DNA from: CAVPWP01 sp050789285
GTDB lineage: Bacteria; Pseudomonadota; Alphaproteobacteria; Rhodobacterales; Rhodobacteraceae
Length of the DNA: 64,000 nucleotides
Assembly: GCF_050789285.1 (NCBI RefSeq)
Contig: NZ_JBOUVX010000001.1
Span: forward strand, 682,001 to 746,000
Direction: 5' to 3'
Both the position numbers and the translations under genes were made by a program. Shown piece by piece: positions 42,790-53,500 of the stretch (its first letter is position 1; each line of letters starts with the position of its first letter). The notes beneath the pieces are model-generated. The model did no database searches, was not told the origin of the DNA, and saw only the letters and a program-made list of their open reading frames with translations.

Positions 42790-44838
42790 TCAGGCGCGCG
42801 GGTCGGGGGCCCAGCGCCCCTCGATCAGGTCGCGCGCCTTCTGCGCCACGGCCTCGGCCGTGATGCCGAACTCGCGATAAAGATCGCCGATCGGCGCCGA
42901 GGCTCCGAACCCATGCATGCCCACGAAGCCCGATTTCTCGCGCTTGCCGCGTTCGCCGTAAAGCCAGCGGTCCCATCCGAACCGCAGGGCCGCCTCGACG
43001 GCCACGCGAACCGGGCCGGCGGGCAGCACCTTGCGGCGATAGGCTTCGTCCTGTGCTTCGAACAGCTCCCAGCAGGGCATCGAGACGACGCGCGTGCCGA
43101 TGCCGTCGGCCTGAAGAAGGTCGCGCGCCTTCAGCGCGATCTCCACTTCCGAGCCCGTCGCCATCAGGATCGCCTGGCGCTTGCCTTCGGCCTCGCGCAG
43201 GACATAGGCGCCTTGGGAGGTCAGGTTCTTCGCCTTGTGCTCGGTCCTGACCGTGGGCAGGTTCTGGCGCGTCAGTGCAAGGACCGACGGCGTCGCCGTC
43301 GCGGTCAGCGCGATTTCCCAGGCCTCGGCCGTCTCGACGGTGTCGGCGGGGCGGAAGACGTTGAGGTTCGGCGTCGCGCGCAGGATCGCAAGGTGTTCGA
43401 CCGGCTGGTGCGTCGGCCCGTCCTCGCCCAGCCCGATGGAATCATGCGTCATGACATAGGTCACCGGCAGGCCCATCAGCGACGAAAGCCGCATCGCGCC
43501 GCGCGCGTAGTCGGCAAAGCACAGGAAGGTCCCGCCATAGGGCTTGATCCCGCCGTGCAGGGCAAGGCCGTTCATCGCCGCCGCCATGCCGTGCTCGCGG
43601 ATGCCGTAATGCACATAGCGGCCCTTGCGGTTCTCGGGCGAGAAGATGCCAAGGTCCGGCGTCAGCGTGTTGTTCGACCCCGTGAGGTCGGCCGAGCCGC
43701 CGATGGTCTCGGGCGCGATCGGGTTCACCACCTCGAGCACCATCTCCGAGCTCTTGCGCGTGGCGACCTTGGGCTGGCTGTCCGAGATCTGCTTCTTCAG
43801 CGCGCGGATGGTCGCGGCCAGCTTCTTGGGCGCCGCGCCCGACAGCACGCGCTCGATCTCGGCGCGGCGGGCGGGCGACAGCTCGGCCATGCGGGCCTCC
43901 CAGGCGGCGCGGTCGGCGCCGCCGCGGCGGCCGATGCCTTCCCAGGCCGACTTGATCGGGCCGGGGACCTCGAAGGGGCCGTGGGGCCAGCCATAGACCT
44001 CGCGCGTGGCCTTGATCTCGGCCGCGCCAAGCGGCGAGCCATGGGCCTTCGCGCTGTCCTGCCTGGTCGGCGCGCCATAGCCGATGTGCGTCTTGCAGGC
44101 GATCATCGTCGGCTTCTTCGACTGCTTGGCCAGCGTCAGCGCGCGGTCGATCTCTTCGGGGTCGTGGCCGTTGCAGTCGATCACCTTCCAGCCCGCGGCC
44201 TTGAAGCGCGCCTTCTGGTCGGTGACGTCCGACAGCGAGATCGCGCCGTCGATCGAGATCGCGTTGTCGTCCCAAAGCACGATCAGCTTCGAAAGCCTCT
44301 GCATCCCGGCAAGGCCGATCGCCTCGTGGCTGATGCCCTCCATCAGGCAGCCGTCGCCGGCGATGACGTAGGTGTAGTGATCGAAGACCTTCTTGCCGAA
44401 GCGGGCGCGCAGCGCTTCTTCGGCCATGGCGAAGCCGACGGCATTGGCAAGGCCCTGGCCCAGCGGGCCGGTGGTGGTCTCGATGCCCTTGGCATGGCCG
44501 TATTCCGGGTGGCCCGCGGTGATCGCCCCCCACTGGCGGAAGTTCCGGATCTGGTCCAGCGTCATGTCCGCGTAGCCGGTCAGGTGCAGCAGGGCGTAAA
44601 GCAGCATCGAGCCATGGCCGGCCGACAGGATGAAGCGGTCGCGGTCCGGCCAGTCGGGCGCGGTGGCGTCGAACTTGAGGTGTTTTTCGAACAGCACCGT
44701 CGCCACGTCGGCCATGCCCATCGGCATGCCCGGGTGGCCGGAATTCGCCGCCTCGACGGCGTCCATGGCCAGCACGCGGATCGCGGCCGCTTTCTGCCAG
44801 TGATCGGGGTGGAGGTCTTTGAGGGTGGCGATGTCCAC
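42790..44838 (-). CDS. tkt: Transketolase
   Basis: Thiamine-diphosphate enzyme of the pentose phosphate (or Calvin) cycle. 682 aa. ANSGHPGMPMGMADVATVLF is the family N-terminus. The TPP/Mg motif spans IAGDGCLMEGISHEAIG to LWDDNAISIDG. EHGMAAAMNGLALHGGIKPY and THDSIGLGEDGPTHQPVEHL are in the pyrimidine domain. The start is GTG 44838 (VDIATLKDLHPDHW) with AAGGGA upstream; longer frames leftward are basic and unlike Tkt. The 227-bp divergent spacer upstream contains a 24-bp inverted repeat. Confidence 0.95.
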   Translation of the reverse strand: MDIATLKDLHPDHWQKAAAIRVLAMDAVEAANSGHPGMPMGMADVATVLFEKHLKFDATAPDWPDRDRFILSAGHGSMLLYALLHLTGYADMTLDQIRNFRQWGAITAGHPEYGHAKGIETTTGPLGQGLANAVGFAMAEEALRARFGKKVFDHYTYVIAGDGCLMEGISHEAIGLAGMQRLSKLIVLWDDNAISIDGAISLSDVTDQKARFKAAGWKVIDCNGHDPEEIDRALTLAKQSKKPTMIACKTHIGYGAPTRQDSAKAHGSPLGAAEIKATREVYGWPHGPFEVPGPIKSAWEGIGRRGGADRAAWEARMAELSPARRAEIERVLSGAAPKKLAATIRALKKQISDSQPKVATRKSSEMVLEVVNPIAPETIGGSADLTGSNNTLTPDLGIFSPENRKGRYVHYGIREHGMAAAMNGLALHGGIKPYGGTFLCFADYARGAMRLSSLMGLPVTYVMTHDSIGLGEDGPTHQPVEHLAILRATPNLNVFRPADTVETAEAWEIALTATATPSVLALTRQNLPTVRTEHKAKNLTSQGAYVLREAEGKRQAILMATGSEVEIALKARDLLQADGIGTRVVSMPCWELFEAQDEAYRRKVLPAGPVRVAVEAALRFGWDRWLYGERGKREKSGFVGMHGFGASAPIGDLYREFGITAEAVAQKARDLIEGRWAPDPRA

Positions 44839-44920
44839 GGCGGCGGTCCCTTCGTCCGGTCGATGTGCGGCGGTTGATAGCAGTCCCGGTCCCAAGCGCA
44901 AGCCGCGCCGAAGGCGCAAG

Positions 44921-44944
44921 CGCGGATTCGCCGGCAAATCCGCG
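44921..44944. promoter_or_regulatory. Inverted repeat in the tkt/coiled-coil divergent spacer
   Basis: CGCGGATT-CGCCGGCA-AATCCGCG, perfect 8-bp arms, 83 bp upstream of tkt and 122 bp upstream of the coiled-coil gene. Possible operator or hairpin. No other signal found in this 227-bp spacer. Confidence 0.35.
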
Positions 44945-45065
44945 GCAAAATGGGGGTGAAATGACCTCTCAAAGCGGTAAGACTGTGAAGTGACCGACTG
45001 GCTGCGATTCGCCTCGCCGGGGAGGTGCCGGCTGGGACAGGACAAGAAGGGGACGTGATCACATC

Positions 45066-45533
45066 ATGACCGATGGCAGCGAACTCGAGCGGCGCATCCA
45101 CGCCGCGCTTGACCGGATCGCGGCGGCGGGCGACGCCCTTGCCGCGCCCGCCGAGGGCGGCGGGGATCTTGCCGCCGCGCTCGAGGCCGAACGGGCCGCG
45201 AACGCCCAGCTCGAGGAACGCGTCCGCGCGATCCGCGACCGGCAGGAAACGGTCGTCGGCCGGCTCGAGCGCGAGGTGGCCGACCTGAAGGCGGCGCTGG
45301 CGGTGCGGGACGCGACCGTCCAGAAGGTGCGGCGCATGAACGGGCTTCTGCGCAAGACCAACCGCGCGCTGCGTGCGGCGAACGCCGCCAACGTCGGGGA
45401 TGCCGACCTGATCAACAGCGCCCTCGAGGCCGAGGTGCAGGCGCTTCGCGCGCTGCAGGAGACGGATCGCTCGGAACTGGACGAGATCATCGCCACGCTT
45501 GAACCCGTGGTGCGGGAGGTGCGGCATGCCTGA
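45066..45533 (+). CDS. Coiled-coil protein upstream of zapA
   Basis: 155 aa. Predominantly alpha-helical heptads: LERRIHAALDRIAAAGDALA, EAERAANAQLEERVRAIRDR, QETVVGRLEREVADLKAALA, and VRRMNGLLRKTNRALRAANA. No signal peptide or membrane span. It overlaps zapA by 8 bp, so the two are coupled. Placement suggests a cell-division partner for ZapA; a family name is not recognised. Confidence 0.82.
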   Translation: MTDGSELERRIHAALDRIAAAGDALAAPAEGGGDLAAALEAERAANAQLEERVRAIRDRQETVVGRLEREVADLKAALAVRDATVQKVRRMNGLLRKTNRALRAANAANVGDADLINSALEAEVQALRALQETDRSELDEIIATLEPVVREVRHA

Positions 45534-45912
45534 AGTCAGGGTCACGATCGGCGGACGCGATTTCGACGTCGCCTGCCAGGAGGGCGAAGAGCACTTCTTG
45601 CGCTCGGCCGCGCAGATGCTTGATACCGAGGCGCGGGTTCTGGTCGATCAGATCGGCCGGATGCCGGAATCCCGGATGCTTCTGATGGCCGGGCTGATGC
45701 TGGCCGACAAGACCGCCGGACTTGACGAGCAGATGCGCCGGCTCGAGGACAGGATCGCAAGCCAGGACGCCCGGATCGAGCAGTTGCAGGCCCGGGGCGG
45801 CGAGGGCGCGCCGATTGCCGGATCGTCGGAAGACCTGTCTCCCATTCTCGAAGGCTTGGCCGAGCGTGCCGAACGGCTGGCCGAGGCACTGGAAGCCCGG
45901 ATCGCATCGTGA
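45526..45912 (+). CDS. zapA: Cell division protein ZapA
   Basis: FtsZ-binding stabiliser of the Z ring. 128 aa from ATG 45526 (GGGAGGTGCGGC before it). N-terminal ZapA domain MPEVRVTIGGRDFDVACQEG, EEHFLRSAAQMLDTEARVLV, then MLLMAGLMLADKTAGLDEQM and a coiled coil (RRLEDRIASQDARIEQLQAR). The final 35 residues are a second short helix. It overlaps the coiled-coil gene before it and the MliC-like gene after it. Confidence 0.93.
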   Translation: MPEVRVTIGGRDFDVACQEGEEHFLRSAAQMLDTEARVLVDQIGRMPESRMLLMAGLMLADKTAGLDEQMRRLEDRIASQDARIEQLQARGGEGAPIAGSSEDLSPILEGLAERAERLAEALEARIAS

Positions 45913-46241
45913 GGTCGGCGCTTGCAGGCCTGGCCTGCCTTGTGGCTGTCCCGGCCTCGGCCGAGGTCATCACCGCGCGCTATCTGTGCGAACGCGGCGT
46001 CGAGATCCCGGTGACCTATGTCAACGGCGAAGGGATCGACCCGGTCGCGGTGCTGAATATCGAAGGGTCGCAGATCACCTTGATCCTCGAGCGGTCGGCG
46101 TCGGGGGCGCGGTATGGCTGGCCCTCGGGCGGGTCGCATTACCTGTGGTGGACCAAGGGCGACGCCGCCACGCTTTACTGGCACGACGGCTCTGCCGGGA
46201 CCGAAACGGTCCTTTATTCCGAGTGCGTGACGCGGAACTGA
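45909..46241 (+). CDS. Exported MliC-like (C-type lysozyme inhibitor) domain protein
   Basis: 110 aa, GTG start at 45909 overlapping the zapA stop (GTGA). Signal peptide MRSALAGLACLVAVPASAEV. The mature part follows the MliC pattern: ARYLCERGVEIPVTYVN, a central strand LNIEGSQITLILE, the conserved SASGARY, and HYLWWTKGDAATLYWHD, with two Cys likely bridged. Such proteins sit in the periplasm and can inhibit lysozyme. No lipobox, so it is soluble. Confidence 0.8.
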   Translation: MRSALAGLACLVAVPASAEVITARYLCERGVEIPVTYVNGEGIDPVAVLNIEGSQITLILERSASGARYGWPSGGSHYLWWTKGDAATLYWHDGSAGTETVLYSECVTRN

Positions 46242-46262
46242 CCGATCCGGGCGGCCTGGCTT

Positions 46263-46622
46263 TCAGGCGTTGGCCTGCCGGATCTTGTCGGCGGCGTCCT
46301 TGTCGTAGGTGACACCGGCCTTTTCGAGAAGCGCGTCCAGTTCGCCCGACAGCGTCATCTCGGTGACGATGTCGCAGCCGCCGACGAATTCACCCTTCAC
46401 GTAAAGCTGCGGGATCGTCGGCCAGTCCGAGAAGTCCTTGATACCTTGCCGGATCTCGGGGTCGGCCAGCACGTTCACGTCCACGAAGTCGACGCCCATG
46501 TAGTTCAGCACCCCCGCCACGCGGCTTGAGAAGCCGCATTGCGGCATCGACTTGGTGCCTTTCATGAACAGGACGACGTCATTCTGGGTGACGGTGTCGC
46601 GGATCTGGTCTTCGGCGCTCAT
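46263..46622 (-). CDS. grxD: Monothiol glutaredoxin (Grx4 type)
   Basis: 119 aa. VVLFMKGTKSMPQCGFSSRV contains the monothiol CGFS motif (Cys29). WPTIPQLYVKGEFVGGCDIV is the TIP/GG glutathione-binding region. These proteins carry [2Fe-2S] clusters with BolA partners; a bolA gene lies 88 bp upstream on the same strand, making a likely complex. Confidence 0.95.
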   Translation of the reverse strand: MSAEDQIRDTVTQNDVVLFMKGTKSMPQCGFSSRVAGVLNYMGVDFVDVNVLADPEIRQGIKDFSDWPTIPQLYVKGEFVGGCDIVTEMTLSGELDALLEKAGVTYDKDAADKIRQANA

Positions 46623-46710
46623 CGGATGGGTTCCTTTGCGCGGTGGAGGAGTGTTCCCATTGACATATGAGACGTCCGGCGCCTCGTAAAGGGCGGCGTC
46701 GGCCGCAATC

Positions 46711-46953
46711 TCAGTCGGGGACCTTCGTCGTCAGCGCCAAGGCGTGAAGCTCGCCCGCCGGGCCGTCCATCCTGCCCTGCAGCGCGGCATAGACGGCGCG
46801 CTGCTGCTGGACGCGATTCTGGCCGCGGAAGCTTTCGTCGATAACCTCGGCGGCATAGTGGTTTCCGTCTCCGGCAAGGTCGGTGATGGTGATCCTGGCG
46901 TTGGGGAAGCTCGCACGGATGAGGGCTTCGATGTCCTTGGCTTGCATCGGCAT
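46711..46953 (-). CDS. bolA: BolA family protein
   Basis: 80 aa. MPMQAKDIEALIRASFPNAR, ITITDLAGDGNHYAAEVIDE, SFRGQNRVQQQRAVYAALQG and ELHALALTTKVP match the short BolA (IbaG-type). A conserved cluster-ligand His lies in DGNHY or ELHAL. It binds a [2Fe-2S] cluster with the adjacent GrxD and is involved in iron sensing or transfer. ATG 46953 (or 46947). Downstream partner: grxD. Confidence 0.93.
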   Translation of the reverse strand: MPMQAKDIEALIRASFPNARITITDLAGDGNHYAAEVIDESFRGQNRVQQQRAVYAALQGRMDGPAGELHALALTTKVPD

Positions 46954-47094
46954 GGGGCGGGCTCCGTTTGTTCGTGGGTGGGAATCTAGGCGTCGCGGCC
47001 CGGGGTGGCAAGGGTGTCCGGACCGGGCGCGCCGGCGCGGGAAAGGGATCAAGACCTTGATTTCACGGGGCTTCGGGGCAGGGCGGCGTTGCCG

Positions 47095-49254
<2,160 letters not shown>

Positions 49255-49340
49255 GCGCACCTGTCCCCCATGACGGCCTTGCGCCGTCTTTAGGGCATGC
49301 CAGCGCGGGGGAAAAGGGCAGGCGGTCCTGTGTCGGGCCC

Positions 49341-49423
49341 AAAAAAAAGCCGGGCACGAGGCCCGGCCTAAGTCCAACAGGGAGGTAGAAAGCAGAGCGG
49401 CAAAGCCACCACCTGCTTTCGAC
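49341..49423 (-). ncRNA. Candidate small RNA (about 83 nt) between lysR and purL
   Basis: On the minus strand a promoter-like pair TTGAAG (49456-49451), 15 bp, CATAAT (49435-49430) is followed by a predicted transcript from about 49423. It has a 5' hairpin GAAAGCAG/CTGCTTTC (49420-49413 with 49395-49388) enclosing a loop with GGC/GCC pairing, then a single-stranded stretch TACCTCCCTGTTGGACTTA, then the terminator GCCGGGC-CTCGT-GCCCGGC and eight Ts (to 49341). The exposed CCTCCC is complementary to a Shine-Dalgarno core. It also lies in the lysR 3' region, so a processed 3'-UTR RNA is an alternative. Confidence 0.6.
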
Positions 49424-49523
49424 GTTTCAATTATGCCCCAAATGCGGGCTCTTCAAGGGTGTTTGCCCGTATAGGATGCAAAGCCGTCATGCGAGTGTTG
49501 CATAACTGCAAGGGAACCGGGCG

Positions 49524-50423
49524 CTAGCCTTCGCTCTTCAGGCGCTTGCGGTGTGAAATGATTTCCTCGGTCACGAAATCGCGGAAGGCGGCGATGCGCT
49601 TGGAATGCCGCAACTCCTCGGGATAGGCGAGGAAGACCGGCACCTCGCTTGATTCCACGTCCGGCAGGACGCGCACCATGTTCGGGAAGTCCTCGATCAC
49701 ATAGTCCGGCAAGACGCCGATTCCCAGATTCGACAGGACGGCCTGAAGCACGCCGAAATAGTTGTTCACCGTCAGCGTCGAGGCGACGTCATAGGTCATG
49801 AGCTCGCGCACCAGCGTGGCGCCGGCGCTGACCTGGAAGGCGTTGACGTTCTGGCAGATCAGCCGGTGCGTTGCGAGCTGCTCGAGCTTTTCGGGGGTTC
49901 CGCTTTTCGCAAGATACTGCGGCGTCGCGTAAAGGCGCATGCGCACGCTCATCAGGCGGCGGCGGATCAGGTCGGCCTGGCTGGGCTCCTTCATGCGGAT
50001 CGCCACGTCGGCCTCGCGCATGGGAAGGTCGAGCACGCGTTCCTCGAGCATCAGGTCGATGTTGAGGTGGGGATACTGTTCGTAAAGTTTCGGCAGCCTC
50101 GGTGCCAGCCAGAGCGACCCGAAGCCGGTGGTCGTGGTCACGCGCAACTCGCCGAAGACCTCTTCCTCGCTGTCGCGGATGCGCGCCTCGGCAATGTCGA
50201 GGCGGCGGCTCATCGCGGCGGTGGCGTCGAACAGAAGCTCGCCCTGCTCGGTGAGAATCAGGCCCCGCGCGTGGCGGTGGAACAGCGTGGTGTTAAGCGA
50301 TTCCTCAAGTGCCCGGATCTGGCGCGAAACGGCGGACTGGCTCAGGTGCAGGACGTCGCCGGCATGGGTCAGGCTGCCGGCGTCGGCCACCGCGTGAAAT
50401 ATCCTGAGCTTGTCCCAATCCAT
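49524..50423 (-). CDS. LysR family transcriptional regulator (divergent from IOR gene)
   Basis: 299 aa. HTH: MDWDKLRIFHAVADAGSLTH, AGDVLHLSQSAVSRQIRALE. Effector domain: RVTTTTGFGSLWLAPRLPKL, and later SNLGIGVLPDYVIEDFPNMV. It ends KRLKSEG. Divergent from the indolepyruvate:ferredoxin oxidoreductase gene, with 158 bp between starts. A candidate regulator of that gene. Its 3' region contains the candidate sRNA on the same strand. Confidence 0.93.
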   Translation of the reverse strand: MDWDKLRIFHAVADAGSLTHAGDVLHLSQSAVSRQIRALEESLNTTLFHRHARGLILTEQGELLFDATAAMSRRLDIAEARIRDSEEEVFGELRVTTTTGFGSLWLAPRLPKLYEQYPHLNIDLMLEERVLDLPMREADVAIRMKEPSQADLIRRRLMSVRMRLYATPQYLAKSGTPEKLEQLATHRLICQNVNAFQVSAGATLVRELMTYDVASTLTVNNYFGVLQAVLSNLGIGVLPDYVIEDFPNMVRVLPDVESSEVPVFLAYPEELRHSKRIAAFRDFVTEEIISHRKRLKSEG

Positions 50424-50520
50424 CCGGGGTCGATCCTGTCGCCGTTAGCGCCGAAACCTTGCAGAGCATTACCCGGCCCGGTCACGGCTTTGCAAACGGA
50501 CTCGTGACCCTGAAATGATT

Positions 50521-50548
50521 TTGTAGGTCAGGTTTTTTGACCTATAAT
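50521..50548 (+). promoter_or_regulatory. Promoter with 7-7-7 inverted repeat before the IOR gene
   Basis: TTGTAG (50521-50526), 16 bp, TATAAT (50543-50548) forms a good sigma-70-type promoter. Inside it, TAGGTCA (50524-50530), 7 bp, TGACCTA (50538-50544) is a perfect inverted repeat covering the spacer and the start of the -10. A protein bound there would probably block RNA polymerase. Transcription would begin near 50555, and ATG 50582 follows with GGGAGGACGG. Confidence 0.7.
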
Positions 50549-50581
50549 CGCGGATACCGGCGATGGGTCTGGGAGGACGGC

Positions 50582-53500
50582 ATGAGCCTGCGCGACGTCA
50601 CGCTGCACGACCGTTACGATCTTGATCGGGACGAGGTTCTTCTGAACGGCACGCAGGCGCTGGTGCGGCTGATGCTGATGCAGAAAGCCCGCGACCGCGC
50701 GGCGGGACTGACCACGGCCGGCTATGTCACCGGCTATCGCGGATCGCCGCTGGGGGCGGTCGATCAGCAGATGGCGCGGGCCAAGGCGATCCTCGAACAG
50801 AACGACATCCGCTTTCAGCCCGGCCTGAACGAGGATCTGGCCGCCACGGCGCTGTGGGGGACGCAGCAGGCCGAGCTTCGGGGCGAAGGGCGCTTCGACG
50901 GGGTCTTCGGACTTTGGTACGGCAAGGGACCGGGGGTCGACCGATCGGGCGACGTGATGCGGCACGCCAACATGGCCGGCACCTCGCGCCACGGCGGCGT
51001 GCTGATGGCGATGGGCGACGACCACACCGGCGAAAGCTCGACCACCTGCCACCAGTCGGACTGGGCGCTGATGGATGTCTACATGCCGGTGCTGTCGCCG
51101 GCCGGCGTGCAGGAAATCCTCGACTACGGGCTTTACGGCTTCGCGCTGAGCCGCTTCGCCGGCGTCTGGGCGGGGCTCAAGCTGATGAAGGACACCGTCG
51201 AGGTGACGTCGGTGGTCGATGGCCGGGCCGACCGGATGGCCTTCGTGACGCCCGAGTTCGACATGCCCGAAGGCGGGCTGAACATCCGGCTGGGCGACCA
51301 CTGGATCGCGCAGGAAGCGCGGATGATCGACTTCAAGCGGTTCGCGGCCGAGGCCTTTTCCCGCGCCAACCGCCTTGACCGGCGCGTCTGGGGCAGACCG
51401 GGGGCCAGGATCGGGTTCGTGGCGGCGGGGAAAAACTGGCTCGACCTGCTGCACGCATTCAGCCTTCTGGGCATCGACGCGGCCGAAGCCGACCGGCTGG
51501 GCATCACGACCTACAAGGTCGGTCAGACCTTCCCGATGGACATGAAGGGCTTTCACGACTGGGCCGAGGGGCTCGACCTGATCGTGGTGGTCGAGGAGAA
51601 GCGCAAGCTGATCGAGATCCAGATCAAGGAGGCGATCTTCGACGACCGTCGCGGCCGCCGGGTCTATGGCTGGTACAAGGGCGGGGCCGGGGCGCTGCAC
51701 CGAGACGAGCTGTTCCCGACCCGGATGTCGCTTGATCCGGTGATGATCGCCGAACGCATCGGCGGCATCCTTGTCGAAGAGGGGCGCGCGACCGACGCGG
51801 TGAAGGCCGGGTTGCACGCCATCGACGAGGCAAGAAAGGCCGAGAACACGGAAGAGATCGCAAGCCGGCTTCCGTATTTCTGCTCGGGCTGTCCCCACAA
51901 CACGTCGACCAAGGTGCCCGAGGGCAGCCGCGCCTATGCCGGGATCGGCTGCCACATCATGGCGCTGTGGATGGACCGTTCGACCAGCGGCTATACCCAC
52001 ATGGGCGGCGAGGGGGCCAACTGGATCGGCGAGGCGCCCTTCTCGACCACGGGGCATGTCTTCCAGAACATCGGCGACGGCACCTACAACCACTCGGGCC
52101 TGATGGCCATTCGCGCCGCGATCGCGTCGGGCGTGAACATCACCTACAAGATCCTGTACAATGACGCCGTCGCGATGACCGGGGGCCAGCACAACGATGG
52201 CGACCTGACGGCCGACCAGATCGCGCGCGAGCTTCAGGCGATCGGCGTGAAGGACATCGCGCTTGTCTATGATCCGAAAGAGGAAATCGACCGGGCGGCC
52301 TTTCCCGCCGGCCTTCAGTGGCACGAGCGCGACGCCTTGCCGGAGGTGCAGGAGAAGTTCCGCAGGATCAAGGGCGTGTCGGCCATCGTTTTCGTCCAGA
52401 CCTGCGCCGCGGAAAAGCGGCGGCGGCGCAAGCGCGGGCAGTTTCCCGACCCTGACCGGCGCGTCTTCATCAACACCGAGATCTGCGAGGGCTGCGGCGA
52501 TTGTGGGGTCCAGTCGAACTGCGTCTCGATCGTGCCGGTCGAGACCGAGTTCGGGCGCAAGCGCGCGATCGACCAGTCGTCTTGCAACAAGGACTTCTCG
52601 TGTCTCAAGGGCTTCTGCCCGTCCTTCGTGACGGTCGAGGGCGCGAAGGTCCGCAAGGAGGCGACGGCACGCGTCGACATCGGCCATCTGCCCACGCCCG
52701 AGCTGCCCAAGATCGACGACACCTGGAACATGGTCGTGACCGGGGTCGGGGGCACCGGGGTCGTGACCGTCGGTGCGATCCTTGCCATGGCCGCGCATCT
52801 CGACGGCAAGGGCGCCGGCATGATGGAGATGGCGGGCCTTGCCCAGAAGGGCGGCGCGGTTCACATCCACTGCCGGCTGGCCGAACGCCCGCAGGACATC
52901 AGTGCGATCCGCGTCGCCACCGGCGAGGCCGATGTGCTGATCGGGGGCGATCTGGTGGTCAGCGCGGGCGCGAAGACGCTGGGGCTGACGCGGCGCGGGC
53001 GCACGGGCGCGGTCGTCAACAGCCACGAGATCATCACCGGCGCCTTCACCCGTGACACCGAATTCCGCATCCCGGGCGAACGTCTTGCGCTGCAACTGCA
53101 GGGCCGGCTGGGCGAGGCGGTCATGCTTTTCGATGCGTCGGAACTGGCGCGGGTGCTGATGAGCGATTCGATCTATTCGAACATGATGGTGCTGGGCGCG
53201 GCCTGGCAGCGCGGGCTGGTGCCGCTGTCCGAGGCGGCCATCCTGAAGGCGATCGAGCTGAACGGCGCGGCGGCCGAGAAAAACCAGCGCGCCTTCGAGA
53301 TCGGGCGCTGGGCGGCGCTGAACCCCGACGAGGCCGCGCGCCTCGCCACGCCCAATGTCGTGGCGAGGCCAAGGTCGCTTGACGAACGGATCGCCCTGCG
53401 CGAGGCGCATCTGCGCGCCTACCAGTCGGCGCGGCTGGCCAGGCGATATCGCCGGCTGGTGGACAAGGCCACCGATGCCCGCCTGAAAGAGGCCGTGGCG

